Origin: Gemmatimonadota bacterium
GTDB taxonomy: Bacteria; Latescibacterota; UBA2968; UBA8231
Assembly: GCA_009845645.1 (NCBI GenBank)
Contig: VXZF01000028.1
Span: 1 to 14,272 of the forward strand
Reading direction: 5' to 3'
Length of the DNA: 14,272 bases
Positions 7,800 to 14,272 of this stretch are shown here, piece by piece. The notes beneath the pieces were generated by a model, which saw nothing but the letters and a program-made list of their open reading frames with translations, made no database searches and had not been told where the DNA came from. The translations under genes were made by a program, and so were the position numbers. The number at the start of each line of letters is the position of its first letter. The first letter of the stretch is position 1.

Positions 7800-8008
7800 G
7801 TTGCAAAGTAGCCGCGAGCGCTCGGACTTGCTCTAGCAGTTGTCTTTTGCGGCACTCTTTTTATATATTGTGCTGATATTTAGTAACGATTAGCAACTAT
7901 TAAGAGCTGTTGAAAGGAGGTAAAGAGAAGCCGTTTTAGGCATTAGAAGCTCACTTTTGATTTTTTTGACGAATATTCAAACCACGAACCCATGAGGTGA
8001 ATTGCATT
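7800..8008 (+). promoter_or_regulatory. Long leader with candidate promoter upstream of the CBM9-like gene
   Basis: This 209-base gap turns AT-rich in its middle, unlike its surroundings. TTGTCT (7840-7845) and TATATT (7864-7869), 18 bases apart, are the best housekeeping-type promoter pair seen in the window. They would give a leader of about 130 bases. Inside the leader is a strong AAAGGAGGT (7913-7921) with no start codon at a usable distance, and a T-rich tract (7956-7967) that follows a loose inverted pair AAAGAGAAGC / GCTCACTTTT (7922-7931, 7949-7958). The gene's own ribosome site, GAGGTGA (7994-8000), sits eight bases before the ATG at 8009. No convincing terminator for the preceding gene was found; CGAGCGCTCG (7815-7824) is a loopless palindrome. 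Confidence 0.4.
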
Positions 8009-8962
8009 ATGAAGAAGATTTTGAGCATCGCGAGTATTTTGGCCCTAGGCATCATGCTACAGGCCAGCGCGGTATCGGCCCACGTGCCGATCCCCGGCAT
8101 CGACTCTGGTACGCTTTTCCAGTGGCCCGCTGGCTTGGAACCGACCTTGGACGGCGACCTCTCTGAATGGGACATCGTCCCTGATGATTATTACGTCCCC
8201 TTTGAATCGCACTTCGAGTACTATCTCGGCTTGGGCCACGAAAACGACGAGAGCAATCTGTCGTTTCGGGTGGTGGGCTCTTGGAGTGCGGGAACCAACC
8301 GCCTCTATCTTATGATGGAGCGCTTCGATAACTACTGGGATCGCAATGGTATCGGCGCGGTCGCTGCTGGCGATGATAGCTGGGAAATTATGATCGACGC
8401 CGACCACGGTGGTGACCGGCACTTTGCCCTTCCCGACGATTACGACGACGACGACGAGCGCCAGCGCAACCAGGGCCGTTTTGCCCAGAACGCCCACTAC
8501 TGCTGGCCCGACATGCCCGACGCCAATCGGGCCGTCGGCTGGAAGTGGTTCTTCAACAGCAAGTCAACATGGCACGACGTTCCCCCGTGGGGCGATTACG
8601 GTTTCCAGCTAGACGGCGAAGTCAACTCAGGCGAGGTCACGGCGCGCATCGAGGTGATGACGGTCGCTTGGGACGACTTCCACTGGATCGGTCCCGACGA
8701 TAGCCAGATTCACACCTTCACCGAAGGCAATACCATGGGTCTCGGTTGGGTCGTCCACGACATGGACTCGGCCGAAGAGGACAATGGCGGTGCCAGTGAC
8801 GGGGGCTGGGGCATCAACCCCAACATCCAGATGTGGTTCGACTGCGTCAACTGCTCGGACTTCCTGCTGGCCACGATCGATCCGCGCGTGGATTTCAGCA
8901 GCATTGAAACCGCAGTAGAAGAAGAGAGCTGGGGACGTATCAAGGCGGCCTATATCCAGTAG
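8009..8962 (+). CDS. Secreted CBM9-like (DOMON-type) carbohydrate-binding protein
   Basis: This is a 317-residue exported protein, probably extracellular or periplasmic. Residues 1-24 are a clean signal peptide (MKKILSIASI..., cleavage likely after AVSA). The mature protein quickly reaches PTLDGDLSEWD (45-55), the signature opening of family-9-like carbohydrate-binding modules and related DOMON folds, and later DDSWEIMIDADHGGDR (122-136), the strand pair that follows in this fold. The rest stays Trp-, Asp- and Gly-rich (for example WDDFHWIGPDD 221-231), as expected of a ligand-binding beta sandwich. No catalytic domain is recognised. Oddities are an acidic run DDYDDDDE (143-150), which could bind metal, and a CVNC pair (279-282) near the end. 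I chose ATG 8009 over GTG 7997 because GAGGTGA lies eight bases before it and the signal peptide then starts correctly. A hairpin follows the gene, before three large surface-type genes. The sugar-binding role is inferred from the fold signature. Confidence 0.72.
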   Translation: MKKILSIASILALGIMLQASAVSAHVPIPGIDSGTLFQWPAGLEPTLDGDLSEWDIVPDDYYVPFESHFEYYLGLGHENDESNLSFRVVGSWSAGTNRLYLMMERFDNYWDRNGIGAVAAGDDSWEIMIDADHGGDRHFALPDDYDDDDERQRNQGRFAQNAHYCWPDMPDANRAVGWKWFFNSKSTWHDVPPWGDYGFQLDGEVNSGEVTARIEVMTVAWDDFHWIGPDDSQIHTFTEGNTMGLGWVVHDMDSAEEDNGGASDGGWGINPNIQMWFDCVNCSDFLLATIDPRVDFSSIETAVEEESWGRIKAAYIQ

Positions 8963-9004
8963 TTCGCTTCTCGTTCCTAAACTATCAGTAAACTGTAGTC
9001 TCTG

Positions 9005-9033
9005 AAGGGGAGGTGTCTCGTGCATCTCCCCTT
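9005..9033 (+). terminator. GC-rich hairpin, probable (leaky) terminator
   Basis: The arms AAGGGGAGGTG (9005-9015) and the matching 9023-9033 form an 11-base-pair stem, including one G-T pair, around a seven-base loop TCTCGTG. The hairpin begins 42 bases after the stop of the CBM9-like gene and ends 33 bases before the next start codon. The downstream T tract is weak (CTTTAGATTTCT), so termination may be partial. That would make the small binding protein more abundant than the large proteins encoded after it. It could instead protect the 3' end of a processed message. Confidence 0.55.
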
Positions 9034-9066
9034 TAGATTTCTGCCTTCCCCGTGGGAGATGGAGTC

Positions 9067-11055
9067 ATGGTCGCATTCAGAGGCTTCTGTGCCGCGCTCT
9101 TGTTGGTCGCGAATAGCATTCCGGTTGCGGGATTGACCGTTTATCGGCTGGGCGGTGAGGGCTTGCCGCTGCCGCCCGAAGTGGCCAGCGGACAAGCCGA
9201 TTTCGTCCAATTTAGCTGGGCCGAACTCGATCCCAACTTGCAGGGAGCAAGCGAATCCCTGACGATTGCGCCCGACGGCATCACTCCCTTGTTCTTTCCC
9301 GCGGATGTCAATATCGCGACGACGGTCAATGATCGCGGCGGCTATCTACATACCCAGGGCTTTCAAGCGTGGATCGAAACCGATGACACTAACTTGGTAC
9401 ATGACGGCGATCCGGCGACAGCCTATTTCGAGGAGAAGGGGTCCAATCGGGTGAACGTAGGGGATGACTTGCGCTTCGGCAAAACCTTATTGTTTGACCT
9501 TGGCGGTTTGTTTGCGGTAGATCGAATCCGCTTTTTCACCCGCGCTGGCAACGAAGACAATTACATCGAACTCTTCCACATCTGGACTAATACGCTGACG
9601 ATTGAAGAAGCGGGGATCAGCAGCGTGGATCTCTGCACTGCCGGGAGGACGGACAACTGTTTGGGCTTCATCAATAGGGCACACCGCGACATCTACAATC
9701 GCAAGGACATGTATTTCGAAGCGCTGTTGGAGGTCAAGGAAAACACCCGCTCTACCGTAGAAGTGGAACTCACCGGCGAATACATTCGCCGCGTGGTCTT
9801 GTTCGTGCCTTCACAGCCGACTCGGGACTGGGAGATCGCCGAGTTTGAGATCTTTGCGCCCGGCTATGTGCCCAACGCCTCGTATCTTTCCAACATCCTC
9901 GATCTCGGCAAAGAAGTCTCGCTAGGCGAGTTGCGCTGGTCGGGGACCAAGGACGCGGAGGCCACAGTCAACATCCGCAGCCGGAGCGGCAGCGATGTCG
10001 ATCCCAACATATACTGGCGCCATACATTCCGCGGCGACGAGCAGGTCAGCTACGACGCCAAGGGCAAGCCGCTGACCTTGCGCGCGTACGGGCGCTTGGA
10101 AATTTCCGAGCGCGGCAAGATCACCCGCGACGCGGCAAATTGGGATTTCTGGTCGAAGACCTACGATTTTGGCGACAGTGTTGGGACGCGCTGGTCGGCG
10201 ACTAAGCCTCGGAGCTTTGTCCAGTTTGAGTTGGACTTTCAATCGAACATCGCCGCGGGCAGCCGGATGAACTACGTGGAGTTTACTGCGTCCCCGCCGG
10301 CGGTCACGACGCTGGTGGGAGAAATCGATCCTTATCAGGTGGAAACGGCCCAAGTAACGCAGTTCACTTATGCCATCCGGCCTACCATCGGACTCGACGA
10401 CCCGGGATTCGATCATTTGGAAATTTCGGTTCAGGGCGGGCGGCTAGTGAGTATCGACGGCGTGCGGATCGGGGGCCAAGAGGTAGCTTTTGAGCGAGTC
10501 GAAGAAGGGGCTGAGCAGCTGGTGGTGGGCGTACCGAGGTTAGACGTGGACCGCACTGAAGAGGTGATGGAGGTGGATTTCAGCGCCGAGATTTTTCGCT
10601 ATGGAGCGACCTTTGCCGGTCGCGTGTTCGACAGCCAAACCCCGCAGGAGATTTGGCAGCCGGTGCAGCCCGGCGACGCCACGGCACTCAGGGACGGCAA
10701 CAGCCTTTCGGTGCAGGCCGTTGCGCTAGGTGCGCGAGTCCTCGGCGCGCTCGATTTGGCCGGGGGCATTTTTACGCCCAATGGCGACGGCGTCAACGAC
10801 GGGTTGGACATTGCCTATGATTTGCTCAAACTGGTGGCACCGGCTCCGGTGGTGGTGGAAGTGCGGGACTTGGCCGGCGGCTTGGTGCGCGAGGTGTACA
10901 ATGGTCTCGACACGGCCGGTCGCCACCGGCGGCTATGGGATGGTTTGGATGAACGTGGCCAGCAGGTGGCACCCGGTGTTTACATCTGCCGCGTCGAAGT
11001 TGCCACCGAGGAGGGACGGCGGCAGCGCGCAGGGGTCGTAGCGGTCGCCTATTGA
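9067..11055 (+). CDS. Exported discoidin-like / FlgD-Ig-like surface protein, paralogue A
   Basis: This 662-residue protein was not matched to a named family as a whole. Residues 1-22 are a signal peptide. A discoidin (F5/8 type C, galactose-binding-like) domain spans roughly 75-265: NLVHDGDPATAYFEE (about 109-123), LLFDLGGLFAVDRIRFFTR (141-159) and a closing REWEIAEFEIF-type strand ending at 263. Residues 270-560 look like two or more beta-sandwich modules, with an NWDFWSKTYDFGD stretch of fibronectin/Y_Y_Y style. The C-terminal 95 residues form a FlgD-Ig or gliding-motility-like domain with FTPNGDGVND (569-578), W624 in the WDGLDERGQQVAPGVY segment, and a final VAVAY. Two cysteines (C190, C198) could form a loop disulfide. 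The ATG at 9067 has GGGAG eight bases upstream. It is 26 bases before paralogue B. The likely role is binding surface or extracellular glycans; no enzymatic motif is seen. Confidence 0.75.
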   Translation: MVAFRGFCAALLLVANSIPVAGLTVYRLGGEGLPLPPEVASGQADFVQFSWAELDPNLQGASESLTIAPDGITPLFFPADVNIATTVNDRGGYLHTQGFQAWIETDDTNLVHDGDPATAYFEEKGSNRVNVGDDLRFGKTLLFDLGGLFAVDRIRFFTRAGNEDNYIELFHIWTNTLTIEEAGISSVDLCTAGRTDNCLGFINRAHRDIYNRKDMYFEALLEVKENTRSTVEVELTGEYIRRVVLFVPSQPTRDWEIAEFEIFAPGYVPNASYLSNILDLGKEVSLGELRWSGTKDAEATVNIRSRSGSDVDPNIYWRHTFRGDEQVSYDAKGKPLTLRAYGRLEISERGKITRDAANWDFWSKTYDFGDSVGTRWSATKPRSFVQFELDFQSNIAAGSRMNYVEFTASPPAVTTLVGEIDPYQVETAQVTQFTYAIRPTIGLDDPGFDHLEISVQGGRLVSIDGVRIGGQEVAFERVEEGAEQLVVGVPRLDVDRTEEVMEVDFSAEIFRYGATFAGRVFDSQTPQEIWQPVQPGDATALRDGNSLSVQAVALGARVLGALDLAGGIFTPNGDGVNDGLDIAYDLLKLVAPAPVVVEVRDLAGGLVREVYNGLDTAGRHRRLWDGLDERGQQVAPGVYICRVEVATEEGRRQRAGVVAVAY

Positions 11056-11081
11056 AACCGGCTAGTTCAGGAGATTGAGCT

Positions 11082-13649
11082 ATGGTCAGCAGGAAGTGTA
11101 CACTAGCGCTGGGTTTGGGGCTTGGGTTGTGGGGGTTGGTTGGGGCACAAAATCACGCCTTGCGTTCCGACCACGTCGTTGTAAATACCCAACGCCACTG
11201 GAGTAATTGGGCCTTTGTCGAGGGGACGCTGGATGTCTCCGCTAGCGGGGAGATTGTTCCAGCTTTCGTGCCCAAAGACCACAACGCCGTAACGGACATT
11301 GTCCAACACCTGCAGCGCATCGCCGATAACGCGACTATCCTCGACGCGATCGAAGCCGGGACCAACAAGGCAGCGGTCGCCAACCTCTTCGACGGCGACG
11401 AAACGACCTATTGGGAGCCAGACCCTGACAGCCCATTGCGGGACTGGTGGATCCAGGTCGATATGGGACGATTGATCAATGCCACGCGGGTCGGGTTGCA
11501 ATTCGTGCCCGAGGGGCAGGGCGATCCCTTTTTGCAGTTTGCGGTGCTGACGGCCGACAACGCCGATCAGGGCAACAAGATAGCGGGCAAGGTACCCATG
11601 CACTTGGTGTACCGGACGCCAAGCGACAACAAGAACCAGCGTGAGTTCGAGTTCGACCTCAGTCGAGGAGAGCTGATCAACCCCACTCCCGGCGTGGATT
11701 TTGCGGGCGATATGGTGCGCTTCGTGCAAGTCGTGATCACCGAAAGCGATGGCGCACGCGCCGTCGAAGTGTCGGCGGAAGAATACGAGGCGTTGGCCAG
11801 CCGCGACAAGGGAGACGTGGTCTTCTATAAGCAAGTGGGGGAGGGGGAAGTGGAGGTCGAGGCGGCGATCTACGAGGCGATTGACTCGCAACTGCGCGGC
11901 CCGGTGCGCTATTACCGGCGGGAGCGGCCGCGCTTGGCTGAGTTGGCCGTCTATGAGTTGGGCAAGAACATTTCGCAGGGCATGATCCTCGACCGCAACG
12001 GCAGCGCCGAGAGTTCCCACGATGGATCTGTGGGCAATCTAGTAGATGGGGAAGGCACCTATCTAACCTTTAATCTCAAAGCCTTTCAGACGGGGAACGT
12101 GGAATTCGGCGAGCGCTTTCTGGAGTTTGACCTAGGGGCTTCCTACTGGCTCGATACTGTGCAGCTATGGTACAGCCTCAGCGTTGCTGGCGGCCGGCTG
12201 GCTGGAGCTAGTTTTCACCGCTACGCAATCCAGACTTCGGACGGCACTCCCGCCCCAGGTGGCGGTCGGCTGTGGAGAGTGCCCGAACAGGTCCGCGGTT
12301 TGGGTAGGGCGTATGAAGTCAACACCTTTCAGCCGACGCCGGCCCGCTTTGTGCGCATTGCCTATCCTTTTGCCAGCAGCGAGTCGGGCCGAGAGGGGAA
12401 TAAAGCGCGCGTCCGAGAAGTGCAGCTCTATGGCGAAGGGCACCATCCCGAGGTAGAGTTGGAGTCGGGGTTGATCCCGTTGCAGGGAGCCAAGAACCTA
12501 GTGTCGATCGAATGGGAAGCGGATACGCCCTCGGGCACGTCCGTGCAAATCCAGACCCGCACTGGCGATGAGGTCTCCGAAGCGTACCGGTACTACGACA
12601 GTGGCGGCGTGGAAGTCTCGGAGGGCAAATACGCGAAGCTAGGTTTTTTCAAAAAGGGCCGGATCGACACCCTGCAAGTGGCCGGGTCCGACTGGAGCAA
12701 CTGGAGTGCGCCCTATGCGCGTTCCGGCGACCCGATTGCCTCGCCCAGCCCGCGCCAATACCTGACCTTGCGCGCCCGGTTGACGACCACAGACCCCATG
12801 CACGCCGCCAGACTGAACTCCATTCGTTTGAACTTCAATCCTCCGGTGGCCAAACAACTGCAAGGGGAACTGGATATTGGAATCTTTGAGCGCTTGGGTG
12901 CGCCGCAGGAGGTGTCACTGTTCGTCAAGCCGACCTTCGCGTCGCAGGACTTGGGCTTTGACGAGATATTGGTGCGCACGCCGCCAGATATGTCGCTCGA
13001 ATTCGGCGCGCTGCGCTTGGGCAGCTCGGCGCAATGGGAAAGCGGCCAAGCCGAAGAGTTGGCCGATGTGCAGGTGATGGAGACGCGCTCGGATTCACTC
13101 TGGTTGCGCCTCGACCGGCTGGTAAAGCGGGGCGGACAGGTCGATCTAGTTGAGGTGCAGTTTACGACGGCCCTGTTTTCCCCGGGGGCAGTGCTCCAAG
13201 CGGCGCTGGGCAATTCGTCGTTGGCAAACTCGTGGCAACAGGTTGACCCGGCGGACGTGACGGAACTGGCCCAGAGTCAGGGGCTGCAAATTCTCGCTTC
13301 GGTGCAGGACAACAACGTGCTCGGCGACCTAGGCATTCAGCCGGAGGTAGTGACGCCCAACGGCGACGGGGTCAACGACGCGCTAACCATTGATTTTACT
13401 GTGCGTCGGTTGAGTGGTACGCGTCCCGTCAACGTGCGGATTTACGACTTAGGCGGTCGGCTAGTGCGCCGTCTCGATACCCAGAAGTCCTTGGTGGCCG
13501 GGAAATACGTGCTCGACTGGGCGGCCGATGACGAGCAGGGGCAACTGGTGCCGCCCGGAATTTACATTTTGCGCATCGATGTCGATGCGGATTCGGATCG
13601 CGACGTGCGGCAAACGGGAGTTCAGCGCCTGCTGCATGTGGCGTATTGA
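11082..13649 (+). CDS. Exported double-discoidin / FlgD-Ig-like surface protein, paralogue B
   Basis: This 855-residue exported protein has a signal peptide at 1-22 (cleavage after LVGA). A first discoidin-like domain has NLFDGDETTYW (101-111) and the strand VDMGRLINATRVGLQF from 126, with a long charged insertion before its closing LAELAVYELG strand. A second has NLVDGEGTYLTF from 319, FLEFDLGASYWLDTVQLWYS around 347-366, and FVRIAYPF...VREVQLYGEG ending at about 452. Next come beta-sandwich modules with WSNWSAPYARSGD and FNPPVAKQLQGELD segments that align by eye with the same region of paralogue A. The protein ends with a FlgD-Ig-like domain: TPNGDGVND (758-766), W813, GQLVPPGIYILRI, and a final LLHVAY. 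The ATG at 11082 has AGGAG eight bases upstream. It lies 26 bases after gene A and 22 before the third copy, so one message is likely. The function is inferred to be glycan binding or scaffolding. Confidence 0.75.
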   Translation: MVSRKCTLALGLGLGLWGLVGAQNHALRSDHVVVNTQRHWSNWAFVEGTLDVSASGEIVPAFVPKDHNAVTDIVQHLQRIADNATILDAIEAGTNKAAVANLFDGDETTYWEPDPDSPLRDWWIQVDMGRLINATRVGLQFVPEGQGDPFLQFAVLTADNADQGNKIAGKVPMHLVYRTPSDNKNQREFEFDLSRGELINPTPGVDFAGDMVRFVQVVITESDGARAVEVSAEEYEALASRDKGDVVFYKQVGEGEVEVEAAIYEAIDSQLRGPVRYYRRERPRLAELAVYELGKNISQGMILDRNGSAESSHDGSVGNLVDGEGTYLTFNLKAFQTGNVEFGERFLEFDLGASYWLDTVQLWYSLSVAGGRLAGASFHRYAIQTSDGTPAPGGGRLWRVPEQVRGLGRAYEVNTFQPTPARFVRIAYPFASSESGREGNKARVREVQLYGEGHHPEVELESGLIPLQGAKNLVSIEWEADTPSGTSVQIQTRTGDEVSEAYRYYDSGGVEVSEGKYAKLGFFKKGRIDTLQVAGSDWSNWSAPYARSGDPIASPSPRQYLTLRARLTTTDPMHAARLNSIRLNFNPPVAKQLQGELDIGIFERLGAPQEVSLFVKPTFASQDLGFDEILVRTPPDMSLEFGALRLGSSAQWESGQAEELADVQVMETRSDSLWLRLDRLVKRGGQVDLVEVQFTTALFSPGAVLQAALGNSSLANSWQQVDPADVTELAQSQGLQILASVQDNNVLGDLGIQPEVVTPNGDGVNDALTIDFTVRRLSGTRPVNVRIYDLGGRLVRRLDTQKSLVAGKYVLDWAADDEQGQLVPPGIYILRIDVDADSDRDVRQTGVQRLLHVAY

Positions 13650-13671
13650 CCATATAGGAAGAGAGTCGGCT

Positions 13672-14272
13672 GTGTTGTATCCGCGCGCGAAGGCGCTGGT
13701 GCTGGTACTGTTAGCGGTGCAGAATCTAGGGGCGGAGCGCCGCACCATTGTCATGGGAGGCGAGGAGGGTTTAACGTGGGAAAGCGGTGGCGGCACTATC
13801 GCGGCTTTGATACAAATCGGTCCGACTGAAGTCGAGGTTAACAACACCCCGGGCAATGTGCTCGAATTTGACGCCGATGGTCGGGTGGGCTGGCTGTCGC
13901 CGCAACAGGCGGATGAGACCGTAAATATCGCCTTGGGTCTCCTCGACCGCGGTGGTCGCCTTGGCGCGCCGACTATTTTGTCGCAGGTCATAAAAGACCA
14001 GCTAATTTTTATGATCGACGACGATCCCACGACCGCCTTTGAGCGCAAGACGGCTCGCGGGGGGAGCCAGGTCAACTCGCTCGGAGTAATCATGGATTTC
14101 GATCTCGGCGCGCGGTTCGGCGTCGAGCGAATCCAGTTTTTCCCCCGCAATGCACACCCCGATTTCCCCGCCCCGAATTTTCCGTTCCAAAACGATTTTC
14201 TACGCGGCTTTGAACTGCTGCTCAACGACGGCAGCGAAGAAACGCAGGTGGCCAATCAGCCGGTGCTGACCA
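13672..14272 (+). CDS. Exported discoidin-like protein, paralogue C (cut by window edge)
   Basis: The first 200 residues of a third exported protein are in the window; the frame is open to the right edge. A GTG at 13672 is the likely start, six bases after GAGAG in the tract AGGAAGAGAG (13656-13665). It gives a good signal peptide (MLYPRAKALVLVLLAVQNLGA, 1-21). The mature N-terminus resembles that of paralogue A: RTIVMGGEEGLTW here against TVYRLGGEGLPL there. The discoidin-like region follows, with FMIDDDPTTAFERK (113-126) and MDFDLGARFGVERIQFFPR (141-159) matching A's DGDPATAYFEE and FDLGGLFAVDRIRFFTR. It is therefore closer to A than to B. Whether it carries the same C-terminal FlgD-Ig-like domain cannot be seen. 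Confidence 0.75.
   Translation, partial: MLYPRAKALVLVLLAVQNLGAERRTIVMGGEEGLTWESGGGTIAALIQIGPTEVEVNNTPGNVLEFDADGRVGWLSPQQADETVNIALGLLDRGGRLGAPTILSQVIKDQLIFMIDDDPTTAFERKTARGGSQVNSLGVIMDFDLGARFGVERIQFFPRNAHPDFPAPNFPFQNDFLRGFELLLNDGSEETQVANQPVLT

Noticed and set aside
7815..7824. CGAGCGCTCG perfect palindrome just after the solute-binding-protein stop, as a terminator
   Set aside because: It leaves no loop for a hairpin and has no following T tract close by; it may be chance in GC-rich DNA.
11103..12020. 305-codon antisense frame opposite paralogue B
   Set aside because: There is no domain, no plausible ribosome site, and the sense frame carries the discoidin-like signatures.
10771..13381. Near-identical stretches around the NGDGVND codons as a DNA repeat
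   Set aside because: The similarity is limited to the conserved protein motif and decays at both ends, so it reflects domain homology, not a repeat element.
1..14272. Defence system, prophage, insertion sequence or CRISPR array
   Set aside because: No transposase, integrase, nuclease, repeat-spacer pattern or terminal inverted repeats were found on either strand.

Overview
The window is GC-rich, dense chromosomal DNA carrying nine genes. Five lie on the minus strand (left, 1-5704) and four or five on the plus strand (right, 5820-14272). The two halves diverge from a 115-base intergenic stretch. No RNA gene, transposon, CRISPR array or phage gene was seen. No gene-free stretch exceeds 300 bases; the largest gap is 7800-8008.

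Organism: large secreted proteins that carry discoidin-like domains and end in a FlgD-Ig-like/gliding-motility-like domain (TPNGDGVND motif) are typical of FCB-group bacteria. The OPT-like DUF6785/DUF6784-type membrane protein and RhaM fit the gene pools I associate with Latescibacterota, Poribacteria and Planctomycetota. My best guess is an uncultured FCB-group lineage such as Latescibacterota. This is inference from protein style only, with low certainty at phylum level.

Left half, in transcription order right to left: a divergent cyclopropane-synthase-like methyltransferase, a polytopic OPT-like membrane protein, L-rhamnose mutarotase (rhaM), TrkA, and TrkH cut by the left edge. Gaps are 10, 83, 70 and 10 bases, so the five genes could be read together. 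rhaM has its own strong Shine-Dalgarno site and trkA-trkH are clearly coupled. The membrane protein has no usable ATG after the methyltransferase stop and probably starts at a non-AUG codon.

Right half: an oligopeptide-type ABC solute-binding protein without permeases. After a 209-base leader comes a secreted CBM9-like protein (TLDGDLSEWD motif) followed by a hairpin. Then come three large exported proteins, spaced 26 and 22 bases apart, that are paralogues of one another. The first two are complete. Each has a signal peptide, one or two discoidin-like domains, beta-sandwich middle domains and a C-terminal FlgD-Ig-like domain. The third runs off the right edge. This tandem set is the most interesting part of the window: it looks like an operon for a multi-component extracellular or surface-bound glycan-recognition or scaffold apparatus with no enzyme in view.
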